64,000 bases of DNA, taken from positions 44,635 through 108,634 of the forward strand of contig JAGFNQ010005637.1 in assembly GCA_024364735.1 (NCBI GenBank), read 5' to 3'. The DNA is from Boesenbergia rotunda (taxonomy: Eukaryota > Streptophyta > Magnoliopsida > Zingiberales > Zingiberaceae). The notes below the pieces were generated by a model. The model worked only from the letters and a program-made list of their open reading frames with translations, made no database searches and was not told the origin of the DNA. Shown here one piece after another: positions 19,230 to 31,900 of this stretch. The number at the start of each line of letters is the position of its first letter. The stretch's first letter is position 1. The position numbers and the translations under genes are program-made.

Positions 19230-21125
19230 CAGAAATGATATCCTACTCGACGCTTCATGAGCAACACACTCACGTGGCTCTACCAGCTTAGTTTTTTATA
19301 TTAAAAAACTCTTTCATTCCCTTTCCTCTCTTCCCTCTTTTTAGTATTAAAATATTCCTTTTGTTCTCTCTCCCCTTCCCCCTACCCCTCCATTATAAAC
19401 ACCTTCACTCTCTCTTTACTTTTCCAAATTCTAAATTTCCCTCGCTCTCACACCCTTCCCCTTCGCTGCTGTCTTCCATCACTCTTGTTCCTACCCTTGT
19501 CGTCGTCTTCTGTCACTCTTGCTCCTACGCTTGTGCCGTCTTCCATCGCTACCAATCCTTCCATCGTCGGACGCAAACAAAGTTACCTCAAGGTTCTTCT
19601 CGTCCGTCGATGAAGATCCCGAAACTCAAACAAAACTCGACTCTGTCGCCCCACCCCTTTCATTCTGCCTTGCGATTTTTTTAATTAGGAGTTTCAACAA
19701 CATCAGCTACTACAGTACTATAGTGATACACATTGCAGCAGCTACTTCAAAGTTGTTGCTACAACTTTTTGTTGCTATAACCTTGAATGTGTTAAAACCT
19801 TGAAATTGCTACAACGGAAAAATTATTGTAATTTTTTGGTCATCTTCTTTGCAGGAAACTTGGCAAAGGTCTACATTGCGAAATTTTACAAAATGCTACA
19901 ACGTAGAAGTTCTACTACACAGAACTGAGACACTTTATGTAACTATTTAAGTAGAACTAGCTATAATATTATTTATAGTTGGTCAATAGTAGATTTGTAG
20001 AAATATTTACTCTGTTTCTACAATGTGAAAGCAACATAGCTCTGCTTAACCATGTTGTATCAACTACTTTAAACTAGCTACTATAATGTTGTAGTAGATT
20101 TTGTACAAGTACTTGCTATACGTTGTAGCAGCTACTGGACAATAACTGTTGCAATGTCAAACAAGTATACAAGTACTTGCTATACATTGTAGCAGCTACT
20201 GGACAGAACTTCTACTACGTCAAACATGTGTTGTAGTAGATACTGGTTAATAGCTGCTATAAGATCAAACTAGCTTTATTCGCCAGTAGAACATCTACTT
20301 TATAGTACTTGCTATACAAGCTTCACAATCTGAGGGTAAAAACAAAGGTGACACTATCTCTCTCAAACCTCCACACTCAATCATAAGCCCTCCATATCCA
20401 ATATATATATTTTTTCTATAAACTAATTTTTATCGTAAGCGTTGTGTTCTTTTATTAGAAATATTAATTTTTTATGTTATATAATTTGTAGGAAACTTCG
20501 CAAACAATTCATTCGATAGTAAGCCATTTCATTATAAGTTGTAATTTCCTCTAACACAAATAAATTATTTATACGTGATTCTAAATGATGTTTTAATATA
20601 GGTGAAAACATATGTTATCTTTAAAGGCGGTAGGCTAGGAATTAAAACACTTGGATAGAAGAATCTAAATAAGTTGATAGTTTTAAGAGTTTATGATTTT
20701 ACACCAGAACTACAAAACTAAATAGGTGATAAAATGAGCTTTTGAAGTATATTATGATAAAATCTAGCACCTACCTCCTTTATATTGAGTGGAAAAGAAA
20801 GGTCGTGTGTAGTATGAAGTTCAAACTGCCAGAGAAAATAATCAAAAGTGGAAAGTTTTAGTGTTTAGGGTTAATGAATTGTAATAGATTTAGGAATAAA
20901 CAAAATCATTCTCTACAAATTAGTGATGAGGAATAGATATATTATTCAAGTTGTTGTGCTAATAGATCTTGTTAGATTATCATCTGCCTTAAAATTCTTA
21001 AACATCTTAAAGCTTGTACAATACGTTTCATTCTACTTATCGTTATTTTTATTCTTGAATTTCTAGTTCGATAGATTTATTTTGTCATGTGTATCTGTAA
21101 CATGAAATCGAAAGGCTACAACGTG
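19127..21125 (+). repeat. Foldback element, left arm
   Basis: The outer part includes a (GT)n tract (19199-19226), then from 19228 the clear inverted repeat. It holds a TATA-like CATTATAAACA (about 19390), a pyrimidine-rich leader, and an ORF-like stretch (19519-19803) whose segment DANKVTSRFFSSVDEDPETQ is matched on the right arm. Inner parts are AT-rich with many TGTAGCAGCTAC motifs. Confidence 0.75.
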
Positions 21126-23764
21126 ATACTAACTGCTACAATTGTGTAACAATATTCCGAATATCATAGCTTTTGACTCTGAAATCAGAATAAGGTGATT
21201 TTTTTTGAATCGACGATTGTTCAGAGATATATAATTTTGAAAAAAGATCACCTCATTTTGATATCCGAGTTAAAAGTTATGACATTTAGAAATTTATTAC
21301 ATAGTTGTAGCAACTATTATTGTGGAGCTACTGCACGTTGTAGCAACTAATATGTGTAGTAGCTGGTACAACATGTAGTAGCTATCGAGTAGCTGTTACA
21401 ACCGTGTAGTAAATGTTTGAATATCATAACTTTTAACTTGGATATCAGAATGAGGCATTTTTTTTAAAATTATAGATCTCTGAACGATCTTCGCTTAAAA
21501 AAAAATCACCTCATTCTGATATCAAAGTCAAAAGTTATGATGTTTGGAAGTTTGCTACATAGTTGTAGCAACTACTAATCATAACTTTTGACTCCGATAT
21601 CAAAATGAGGCGATTTTTTTTAAATCGAAGATTGTTTAGAGATCTATAATTTAAAAAAAAAGATCATCTCATTCTGATATCCGAGTCAAAAATTATGATA
21701 TTCAGAAGTTTACTATACAATTGTAGCATCTATTAATGAGTAGTTGCTACTGTGCAGTAACTGCTATAACTATTGTTGAATAGCTGCTACATGTTGTAGC
21801 AGCTTTATCAAGTAGCTGCTACAAATTGTGTAGTAAACTTTTGAATATCATAACTTTTGACTTGGATATCAAAATAAGTCTATCTTTTGTTTTTAAATTA
21901 TAGATTTTTGAACGATCTTCGATTCGAAAGAAATCACCTCATTCTAATATTGAAGTCAAAAGTTATAATGTTTGGAATATTGCTACACTGTTACAGCAGC
22001 TACTGTAGTAGCTGTTTATTGGTGTCGGAAGCACTAGATTAAACCTGGGTTTTGATAATGGCAAAGGGTTCAAAGTTAAGGTTAAATTGTTATCTAATGG
22101 ATCTGTTAAGTGTGCAGGAAAAGTCCTAGGTAAACTAGGCACGAAGTATTGACCTGTAGGGTTAAGTAATAATTCCTGATCGTGGACTAGGCACCGAAGA
22201 CCTGACCGAGGGTTGGGCAATAAGTCCTGGTCGTGGACTGCGCACCGAAGACCTGACCGAGGGTTGGTCAATAAGACCTGGTCGTGGACTGGGCACCGAA
22301 GTCCTGATCCGGAAGATCAGGCAGAAGTCTTAGCCGGTCGGGAGCTGCGGAGAGAAGTAGAGACAGGTCGACGAACGGATGTCTCGAGATCCGACAAATC
22401 TTGGAGGCCGAGCAAAAGTCCAACTGGAGGAGCCGGTTGACAAAAGGTAAATTCTCCTGAGAAGAGTAGGTGCGGATGCGTTCCCCGGAAGAGGGAACAT
22501 TAGGCGTCGGTTCGACCTAGGGTTTCATTTTGGAAGCCCAAAGTCAGAACCAAGACAACTCAGACTGTTACTTGTACTTAATTTTACTATTACTGTTGTT
22601 TTGGAACTAACCCGGTTGCAGGAGCAAAGGAAGGAGTTTCTGCATCCCAGGCGCCTGAGAGGACTCAGGCGCCCGAGAACACAGGTGCCTGTATTGATAT
22701 AGGCACCCCAGATGGGTGATTCCAGAGTCTGCGAAGCTGAGCCTCCACGTTAGCATGAGAGACACCCGTGAGCAGTCAGGCGCCCCAGACATCCTAGGCA
22801 CCCTGGATAAAGGGATAAGCGTTGGCCGAGTTTGCGGATGAGGACGCGCCTAACTCGGCGACGTGGCAGGCACCCTACATCAACAGGGGCGCCCTGGACG
22901 CTTGTATAAAAAGGGGTTCACCCCCTTGCTTCCAAACAACACTTTTCCAACTCAAGCACACAAGCGCTCAGTTCTGTTTTCTCCGTGCTCGAGTTCCAAG
23001 CGCCAACAACGCTCCAGATCGACGACCTGTTGCTCTGGTCTTCAAAGTCTTTTTCGGTCGTCGGTATTCTTTTTAAGTGTTTTACTTAAATTCTGTATTC
23101 GTGATTCAACTCTTGTAATACTTTTTCGAAATATAGAATTGCCCAACGAAAACGGTCAAGGACCGTGTGCCTTGGAGTAGGAGCCGTCATAGACTCGGAA
23201 CCAATTAAAAAGAAAAAGAGTTAGCATTGCTTTAATTTTTTTACTGCGTAATATTCTTTTCGTATCCGAAAGGTTATCGATATTCACCCCCTCTATCGAT
23301 TCTATACGATCCCACACTATTATAACTCTGTAGCAATATTCCGAACATTATAACTTTTGACTCCGATATTAGAATGAGGCGATTTTTTTTCGAATCTAGA
23401 TCATTCAGAAATCTATAATTTAAAAAAAAGATCACCTTATTCTGATATCCGAGTCAAAAATTATGGTTCAGAAGTTTACTACACAGTTTGTAGCAGCTAC
23501 TCGATAGTAGTTGCTAAAACATATAGCAGCTATTTAGCAATAGTTACTACAACATGTAGTAGCTATTCAATAATAGCTGCTATAACTGTGTAATAAATTT
23601 TTGAATGCTATAACTTTTGACTTGGATATCAGAATGAGACGATCATTTTTTTATTTATAGATCTCTAAACGATCTTCGATTAGACAAAAATACTACATTC
23701 TGATATCGAACTTAAAAGTTATGATGTTTGGATTGTTGCTATATAGTTGTAGCAACTGGTATCA
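21126..23764. repeat. Foldback element, palindromic core
   Basis: At least six copies of a roughly 120-bp palindrome at about 21140-21290, 21410-21545, 21575-21705, 21835-21975, 23335-23465 and 23595-23735. Each pairs an AACTTTTGACT..GATATCAGAATGAGG..ATTTTTTT half with its reverse complement. They are separated by GTAGCAGCTAC/GTAGTAGCTGC motifs. A solo LTR interrupts the fourth and fifth copies. Confidence 0.75.
22017..23316 (+). mobile_element. Solo LTR of a B-type Copia family
   Basis: Starts TATTGGTGTCGGAAGCAC (first G mutated to A relative to B's TGTTGGTGC) and ends in ATTCACCCCCTCTATCG...CCCACA. Flanks CTGTT (22012-22016) and CTATT (23317-23321) match at four of five bases, as expected for an aged target duplication. 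It contains the hairpin array (about 22120-22345), GGCGCC-type palindromes (22648-22905), a TATA box at 22905-22912 and the CGGTCAAGGACCG hairpin near 23153. No internal region is left, so it arose by LTR-LTR recombination. Confidence 0.85.
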
Positions 23765-25830
23765 CGTTGTAGTCTTTTAATTTCATGTTACATAAATACA
23801 CGACAAAATAAAATCTATCGAATTAGAAATTCAATAATAAAAATAACGACAACTAGAATGAAATGTATTATACATGTATTAAGATGTTCAAGAGTATTAA
23901 AGCAGAAGATAATCTAACAAGACCTATAAACACAATAACTTAAAATAACATATCTATTCCTCATCACTAATTTGTAGAGAATGATTTTGTTTATTCTTGA
24001 GTTTGTTATAATTCATTAATGCTAAACACTAAAACTTTCAGCTTTCGATTATTTTCTTTGGGAGTCTGAACTTTATATTGCACACAACCTTTCTTTTTCT
24101 CTTGATGTAAATGAGGTAGGTGCTAGTTTTTTTATCATAATATGCTTCAATAGCTCGTCTTGCCACCTCTTTAGTTTTGTAGTTCTAGTGAAAGCCCATA
24201 AACCCTTCAAGCTATTAGCTTGTTCAAATTCTTCTATCTAGGCGTCTTAATTCTCGGTCTGCCGTCCTTTAAAGATAATATATGTTTTTACCTATATTAA
24301 AAATATCATTTAGAATAACGTATAAATAATTTATTTGTGTTAGAGGAATTACAACTTAAAATGAAATGACTTACCATCTAATGAACTATTTGCGAAGGAA
24401 CTTAAAATGAAACGACTTACCATCGAATGAACTATTTGGGAAGCTTTCTACAAATTATATAACACAAAAAAATATTTCTAATAAAAGAATGCAACACTTA
24501 CGATAAAAATTATGTTATAGAAAAAAACATATACTGGATATGGAGGGCTTACGATCAAGTGTGGATGTTTGAGAGAGATAGCAACACCTTTGTTTTTGTC
24601 GCAAGATTGTGAAGCTTGTTTAGCAAGTATTATATATAATGTAGTTGCTACAATGCGTAACAGTTCTACTGGCAAATAAAGCTAGTTTGAGCTTGTAGCA
24701 ACTATTAACTAATAACTGCTACAACACATGTTTGACATTATTAAAGTTTTTGTTCAGTAGCTTCTACAATGTGTAACAAGCATTTGTACACATGTTTGAT
24801 GTTGTAGCAATTATTATCTAGTACTGCTACAATGTGTAGCAATTACTTGTATAAAATCTGCTACAACATTATAGCAGCTAGTTTGATGTAACTGCTATAA
24901 CGTGGTTAAGCAGACCTAGTTTGCTTTCACGTTGTAGCAGTAGAGAAAATATTTTTATAAATTTACTATTGTCCAACTATAAACATTATTGTAGTTGATT
25001 ATGCTTAAATAGCTGTTTAAAATGTCTCGGTTCCGTGTAGTAGGGCTTCTACGCTGTAACACATTATAAAATTTCATAATGTAGACGTTTGCCATGTTTC
25101 CTGCAAATAAGATAACTAAAAAAATTATAATAATTTTTTTGTTGTAGCAATTTCAAGGTTTTAATACTTTCAAGGTTATAGCAGCAACTCTGAGGTAGCT
25201 GCTACAATGTGTACCACCATAATACTGTAATAGCTGACGTTGTAGTTGAAAACCCTAATTAAAAAAAAAAAAATCAAAAGATAGAATGAAAGGGGTGCGG
25301 GTGGCAATGTCGGCTTTTGTTTGAGTTTGGGGATCTTCATTGGACGGCGAGAAGAGCCTTGAGGTAGCTTTATTTGCATCCGGCGAAGGAATGAGTGACA
25401 GCGACGGAAGACGGTGGTGAGGGTAGGAGCAAGAGCGATGGAAGACAACGGTGAAGGTAGGAGCAAGCGATGGAGATGGCGGCAAAGGAGAAGGGAGCGA
25501 AAGTGAGGGAAATTTAGAATTTGGGAAAGTGAAGAGAGAGTAAGAGTTTTTATAATATAGGGAGGAAGGGAGAGAGAATAAAAAGAATATTTTAATACTA
25601 AAAAGAGTGAACGGGGGAGAGAACGAAAAGTTTTTTTTAATATAAAAAAAGGAGCTGGTAGCACCACATGAGCGCGTCACTCCCTGTCTCTTATGAAGCG
25701 TCGGGCAGAATATCATTTCTCTCTCTCTCTCTCTATATTTCCTGGGTGCCCTAATTTGGGCGTCTGCGTGCACGACCGAGAGTCCATGGTATACGCTGAG
25801 TGCTTGGAACAAATCCGGATGCCTCGTGTG
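23765..25830 (-). repeat. Foldback element, right arm
   Basis: Reverse complement of the left arm with roughly 15-20% divergence by eye. The microsatellite position holds (GA/CT)n at 25719-25733 instead of (GT)n. The minus strand reads DANKATSRLFSPSNEDPQTQ at about 25310-25370, the counterpart of the left-arm segment, with its reading frame maintained. Confidence 0.75.
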
Positions 25831-26167
25831 CACCCAGTCGTGTATGTGGGTGTCCAAATTGGGGCGTGCAAGAGATCTTTTTCATATATCATAGAGAGTC
25901 TAATTCTCACATTATTCTTATAACTAATTTGTCCAAGTGTATATATCCATTACTTAAAGTGCATTTCTAAAGTTCAATGACGACATGGAAGACAACTAAC
26001 TTAAAAAATGATTTAACTATCTAAAGGGGTGGTAGATTATTTAAATGTGTCTAGATTGCCTAAAGGTGTCCATCTTAAAGGGTGTGTTAACTTGGCCTAA
26101 GCTACTTTAAACGATACAGCAACAAAGAGGCATGCCTATCAAAATGGGTGCCTCAATTATTTAAAAG
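25831..26167. other. Non-coding spacer
   Basis: AT-rich unique-looking sequence between the foldback element and element B. No feature recognised. Confidence 0.5.
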
Positions 26168-26172
26168 GATAC

Positions 26173-27599
26173 TGTTGGTGCATGAAACACCATATCAAAC
26201 CTTGTTTTGATATTGGCAAAGGGTTCAAAGTTAAGTATTATTGGTGATCTAACAATGTTACTCAAGTGTGCAGGAAAAGTCCTTGCGAAGGGCTGCTAGG
26301 CACCTGGCGAAGGACTGCCAGGAAACAAAGTCCTAGCGAAGGGCTGCTAGGCACCTGGCGAAGGGCTGCCAGGAAACAAAGACCTGGCGAAGGACTGCTA
26401 GGCACCAGGCGAAGGACTGCTTGGAACCGAAGCCCTAGCAAAGGACTGCTAGGCACCTGGCGAAGGACTGCCAGGATATGAAGCCCTAGCGAAGGACTGC
26501 TAGGCACCTGGGGAAGGACTGCCAGGATACGAAGCCCTAGCGAAGGACTGCTAGGCACCGGGCGAAGGACAGCTTGGTATCCAAGACCTAGCGAAGGACT
26601 GCTAGGCAAAAGTCCAACCGGAGGAGCCGGTTGGCAAAAGGTAAACCCTCCCGAGAGGAGTAGGTGAGGACGCATTCCCCGTCGAGGGAACAGTAGGCGT
26701 CGGCTCGACCTAGGGTTCCATTTTGGAGACCCAAAGTCAGAACCAAGATAGCTAAGGCTGTATAATCATAACATATTCTTGTTTTATTGTATTTGCAACT
26801 AACCTTGGATGTAGGACCAAAGGAACGAGTCTTTGCAGCTCAGAACGCCTCAAAGGAGAGAGACAGCAGATGAGCAGGGCGCCTCGGAGGTCCCGGGCGC
26901 CCCCAAGGTCAAGGCAAAGCAGTAAACGAAGAAGCGGCTCAAAGGCTTACTGGTCCCGGGTGCCCCTTGTGTCCCTGGCGCCCCCAGTGCCCAGGGCACC
27001 CTGGGTTCAAGCCAGGGAAGTGAACCGGCCGAGAAGCCAGCTGACCGAGTCAACCGGGGCGCCCCCACAGTCAACTCTCAGCCCTATTCAAGTGTGATAA
27101 GGGCTGACCGAGACTTGTCCGGATCGACTGACACGTGGGGGGGGGGCGCCCCCAACGTTCAGGGTGCCCCAGGAGGCTATAAATAGCCCCTCGACCCCAA
27201 GGCTTCAAATTACACATCTTTCCAACGCTACTACGCTCTTCGACTCAAGCGCTCTGCTCCAGAAACCTTCCATCTTGAAATTGAAGCGCCGACGATGACC
27301 TTACGCACCGAAGTACGATCCATACCAGGCGTCGATCACGAAGAGTAACTCTGTTTTTATTTACTGCAAAATTTCTGTATCATTCTCTGTAAAACACTTT
27401 GCGCATTATAGAATTGCCCACAGTAAACGGTCAAGGACCGTGGGCCTTGGAGTAGGAGCCGACCGCGACTCCGAACCAAGTAAATCCTGGTGTTCGTGTC
27501 TTTCTTTGTGTTTTTAATTTCCGCTGCTTATTCTCTTAAGATTTTATCAGAAAACATTTTACGATATTCACCCCCTCTATCGTTCTTCTCTATCTAACA
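26173..27599 (+). repeat. Element B 5' LTR
   Basis: 1427 bp. Hairpin array at about 26278-26610, with units such as CCTGGCgaaggactGCCAGG, CCTAGCgaaggactGCTAGG and CCAGGCgaaggactGCTTGG. GGCGCC-type palindromic motifs lie at 26880-27165, then the TATA box CTATAAATAG (27177-27186) and a CGGTCAAGGACCG hairpin near 27429. Confidence 0.95.
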
Positions 27600-27601
27600 A
27601 G

Positions 27602-27613
27602 TGGTATCAGAGC
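27602..27613 (+). promoter_or_regulatory. Element B primer-binding site (tRNA-iMet)
   Basis: TGGTATCAGAGC, two bases after the 5' LTR. The following 400 bp to the gag start are very T-rich and non-coding. Confidence 0.95.
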
Positions 27614-28018
27614 GGTGAAGCTCAAACTTGGTGCAACCACCAGTTTGATATTTTTTCAGATTTTTCGCCTTTTTTAATTTTGAATTCTCATTTTTTCACC
27701 ACAAGTTAGAATTGATAAAACAATCAATTTTTGAAAATTTGTCATAATTTTTTTATTATTAGTTTAATATTTTTTTTGAAATTCGTGCTACCTTAATTCG
27801 AGAAATATTCATTTTTTTAAAAACTCCTATTTCTCTTCATTAATCAGAATTGATAAAATCAACATTTTCAAAAATTTGTCATAATTTTTTTATTATTTTA
27901 CCTCGAAAATTATGCAATATTTTTTTTGGGCCAATTTTTCCCTTCTCCCACACTACTAATCCAAGACCAAGTCTTGGTACATTTCTGTTGTTTCTCTTGT
28001 GTACGAGGTTTAAACTAA

Positions 28019-28978
28019 ATGGCCAACCAAGAATGGAACAGTGCCCGTCCACCGCTATTCTCCGACGAGAACTTCAATTCCTGGAGAAGTCTAATGGAAT
28101 CCCACCTGAAGGCCAATCTGGATTTATGGTTGATAATCCAAACGGGGTTCACATTCCCCACAGAAGAAGGAACATCGATCACTTGGGACAAATTGGACGA
28201 ACCAACTCTGAGGAAGATCGAGACTGATGCCAGGGCAACAGTAATCTTACAATGCGGCCTGACCAAGGAAGAACTGAAGCGGGTTGGATCCTTCAACTGT
28301 GCCAAAGAGATGTGGGAAAAGCTAATCAATTTACATGAAGAGAGCTCCGATATTGAGATCTTAGAAGGTGCGATGTCAGACTTATCGAAGGATTCGGACG
28401 ATAAGGAAGATCAGGCAAGTTATTTTGCATTCTCGGCTCAAGCACAAGTAGCCACGACAGAATCGACACCCGACGTCGAAATCGAACCAGAGTCAGACAA
28501 TGAGTTTTCTGAGACAAAATCGGTAACCAATTTTGAATCAGTTTCTGAATTAAGGTTAAATAATCAAGCTGATACTGCAATGGTCGAGGAAGGTATAATT
28601 TTCATTGTAGGGAAAACTCCAAGAAAACTACAAAAGAGGCCTCAACCAGTACCTGAGTCCGACTCAGACTCAGAATCTGATGACGAAGAAAGGAATCCTT
28701 GGAAACTAGTCTGGTTGGCTCGCGACCGCTACAAAATGTTGAAGAAACAATCAAGCAAAAGAAAGATGGCTAGAATCAAGAGGGAGATTCCCAACCGGGA
28801 ATCAAAAGGTAAATCTACAGTATTTGAAAATCCAATATTTACCTTGAATAATGTGATTGACTCATATAAATTAGTTAAGGCAAATTTTAGGAAATTGAAA
28901 CAAGAAAGTGAAACCCTAAAATATAAGGTCAATATGTTAGAAAATCCAGAAATTTCTCCTCACTATGATCTTACCTAG
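28019..28978 (+). CDS. Element B Gag-like protein with internal deletion
   Basis: 319 codons. Residues 1-105 match the Copia Gag N-terminus (PPLFSDENFNSWRSLMESHL, TVILQCGLTKEEL, EMWEKLINLHEESSD). The central capsid part that elements A and D have after LHE(G/N) is missing, and the chain jumps to an acidic region. That is followed by a segment like A's (GIIFIVGKTPRK), a Ser/Asp/Glu stretch (PESDSDSESDDEE) and a basic coiled coil at 270-310. No CCHC knuckle. It probably cannot assemble on its own. The frame is still open despite LTR divergence. Confidence 0.8.
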   Translation: MANQEWNSARPPLFSDENFNSWRSLMESHLKANLDLWLIIQTGFTFPTEEGTSITWDKLDEPTLRKIETDARATVILQCGLTKEELKRVGSFNCAKEMWEKLINLHEESSDIEILEGAMSDLSKDSDDKEDQASYFAFSAQAQVATTESTPDVEIEPESDNEFSETKSVTNFESVSELRLNNQADTAMVEEGIIFIVGKTPRKLQKRPQPVPESDSDSESDDEERNPWKLVWLARDRYKMLKKQSSKRKMARIKREIPNRESKGKSTVFENPIFTLNNVIDSYKLVKANFRKLKQESETLKYKVNMLENPEISPHYDLT

Positions 28979-31900
28979 AGTTCTTTTGCTATTCATAGGA
29001 CTAGAAATAGGACCTGATTAATTGAAACTTGAACAACCTAGTATTAGGACAAGGTTTGATGATAGTACGTTAGGGAAGCCTGACTAAGGAATCAAGTAGG
29101 GTAAGGACTACCTTATTTGGTCTTTTTAGTCCGGTAGAACTAGCCGAAGCTACCTCTCCGAATCCTAAGCTAGTTAGACCAGAGTGTCTCAAACAATGAT
29201 TTGAAAATGATATTTCTTTAAAAGGCTTTGTCTAGGAAAGGGTTGTTGATCCAATAAGGCTACGGCCAAAGAAGGCCTTTGTGCCTCGCTAAGACCTGGA
29301 AGCCAATTATCGAAACTCACTTTTAGATTATTATTTGTTAAACTCGAATCTAACACAAGCTTCAATTAAATCATTGTGTTAACATCAAAGATAAAATTAA
29401 TGTATCTCAAAAAACAGTTAAGGATATCCTGTTTTATCACTTAGAAATGGGTGAGATGCTTAGGACCTAAAAGTTGAGTCCAACCCAACCAACTAATTCA
29501 AATTAATCAAACTAATTCAATTAAATCAAAATCAAATCTTAATTAAATCAATTAAATTCAATTAAATCTTAATTAAATCAATTAAATTCAATTAAATCTT
29601 AATAAATTAAATTAAATTAAATCAAATTCAAATTTAATTCATCTGACTTTTAAAATTCAAATTTAATACATCTGACTTTTAAAATTCAAATTTAATTCAT
29701 CTGACTTTTAAAATTTAAATTTAATTCAACTGACTTTTAAAATTCAAATTTAATTCAACAACCTTTAAAATTCAAATTTAATTCAACCGAACAACTTTTA
29801 AAATTAAAATTTAATTCAACTAAACAAACTTAACCCTCTAAATTTTAATTTTCTCAAAAATCAAATTTAACTTTTTAACTAAGAGTTAATGTTTCAAATC
29901 ATTGTAATTAAAATCAAGTCTCTTTTGTTCGCTAACCTAAAATTTATTTCATAACATTTATTTCTTTCCTTTACCATTATACAAACATTTTTTTCAGACA
30001 TTCAGTTTATTCTTGTATGGCAAAAAGTTACCTTGGGATTACTTAGGATATTTTTTTTGTCTGCAGTCCGGGCTTAGATATTTATATTTTTTTTGGGACT
30101 TAAAAAAAATTCTATTTTTTAAAATCATTTCCCCTTTTCAGTTTTCTATATTCATTTTCTCAAATAGGAGAATGAAATTATGTTTCAAATCATTAAAACA
30201 AAATACTTTTTTAAACTTAGTTTTCTTCTCTTTTTGTTTGAATCAAACCCTAAGACTAAGAGGAGGATTAACTTGTGGTCAACAAGCCTCCTAGGACTGT
30301 GTCAGGTTCAGGGGGAGTTCAAATTAAAAGAAGAAGTTTAAATATACTATGTTTTCAAACTATCACTCATGTTTTTCGAAAACTATGCTATCATATGTCT
30401 TTCAAACAATCATTTTTTTTTTCAAAATGTTAATATTTCAAAATTCATTTTAAGAATTGTGCTTTTGATTTTGACAAACCCTAAAGACACAAAGGAAGGT
30501 CCACTTCATGACCTACAAGGATTCCGAGGATGTGTCAAATTTAGGGGGAGTCTAAACCAAAAGAAATTATTTCTAACAAGTATTTTCTTTGGCAATTATT
30601 TTTGAAATTATTAAATAATTCTTTTGATCTGAACTGGCCCCTAAGGACTCAGAGGAAGAATACTTGTGGTCAACAAGCTTCCAAGGACTATGTTAAGTTT
30701 AGGGGGAGGTTAAATTAAAAGAACTATTGAACATTTCAAAATAAGTTGTTTTAATACACAAGTTTTCAATGTTCTTTTGAAAATACAACTAATTTTCCTT
30801 TAAAAATACCAATATTCTATTTCTCAAAATGTTTTTGTGGCTTAGTAAATCCTTTTTGAAATACTTTTTGAAATTTTCTTGAGTTTGGAGAATTTCCAAG
30901 ACACTTAGGGAAATGCCCTTGTAGTTAACAAGGTTTCCTAGGATTGTGTCAGACTGGAAAGGAAACCATGCCAAGTAAAGTATTATGTTTTCAAAATAAC
31001 ATTAAATTTTTTCTTAAAATATTATGTTCAAAAGTATTTATTAGTACTTATATTTGTCAAAAATGCATAACATCCTGCAAAAGTACTAATACTTTTTCAA
31101 AGCACTAATATTTACAAAGTATGAATATTTTTTTAAAGTGCAATACTAAACATGTTTCAAAAAAAAAATAATTTTTTCAATCTTTTTCAAAGTGAAAATG
31201 TGTTTCAAATTTTCTTTTGCATAACATTTTTTTTGTATTCTTCCAAATGCACTATCTGTTAAATGAAAATATTTTTTTTGAAAAATCTTTTCCAAATAAA
31301 AGTTTTTCTAAGGCAATAGTGTCCTAAGTGCGTGAATTTTCTAAAGACTTGCCTACAAATATAATTTTTTTAAAATTTCACAATACTTTTCAAAGTAGAG
31401 TTTTTCTTTAGTACAATTTAAGCTGCTTGCTATACTTTCAGAATTATACTAAGTATTTTTATTTTCAAAACTCATAGGCTCTGATACACAATTTTTTCCC
31501 TTAAACCTTTTTCAAAATATATTTTTCAAAAAGAGTATTTTTAAAGAGGAAAGCAGGAAAAGTAAACAAATTTTTTCCTTAAATTTCTTCCCTTTTTCAA
31601 AGAAAGTTTATCTTAGAAATGGTCTAAAACATAAGGAGAAGAATTTCACATTAAGGGGGGAGAGAAAGGAAACTTTTTCTAATTCTGATCTCTTTTTCAA
31701 AAAGTGCTGCAAAAATTATCTAAGTGTAAAAAGTTTTGTTAGTGAAAATGCTTTTACTCTATTTTTGAAAAACACTATGTCAAAAACATGAAGCACTTAG
31801 AAAAACTCAAAAATCCCTGTTAGATATGTTGTTCACCCATAAATGTTTTTTGATATATGTCAAAGGGGGAGGAAAGGTCAAAGTTAAGAGTTAAGTTAAT

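Larger units (their letters stand above)
19127..25830. mobile_element. Giant foldback element with 2-kb inverted arms
   Basis: The left arm (about 19127-21125) and right arm (about 23765-25830) are diverged reverse complements over their whole length. Examples are AAATGATATCCTACTCGACG against its complement at 25690-25715, and the ATTAGTGATGAGGAATAGAT block at 20922 against 23948. The core (21126-23764, minus a solo LTR) is a chain of palindromes. GTAGCAGCTAC-type motifs occur dozens of times across arms and core. No transposase was found. Plant foldback or long-TIR Mutator-like derivatives have such architecture; the superfamily is not determined because termini and target duplication are unclear. 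Confidence 0.75.

Noticed and set aside
25255..25857. 200-codon minus-strand ORF as a real gene
   Set aside because: It covers the outer right foldback arm. Only a short segment matches the left arm in frame and the rest is low-complexity Ser/Phe. Kept as a possible captured exon, not as a gene.
26262..26675. Long ORFs with repeated VPSSPSLGL or GLLGTWRRTAR peptides (also 32171-32660)
   Set aside because: Shadows of the hairpin array in element B's LTRs.
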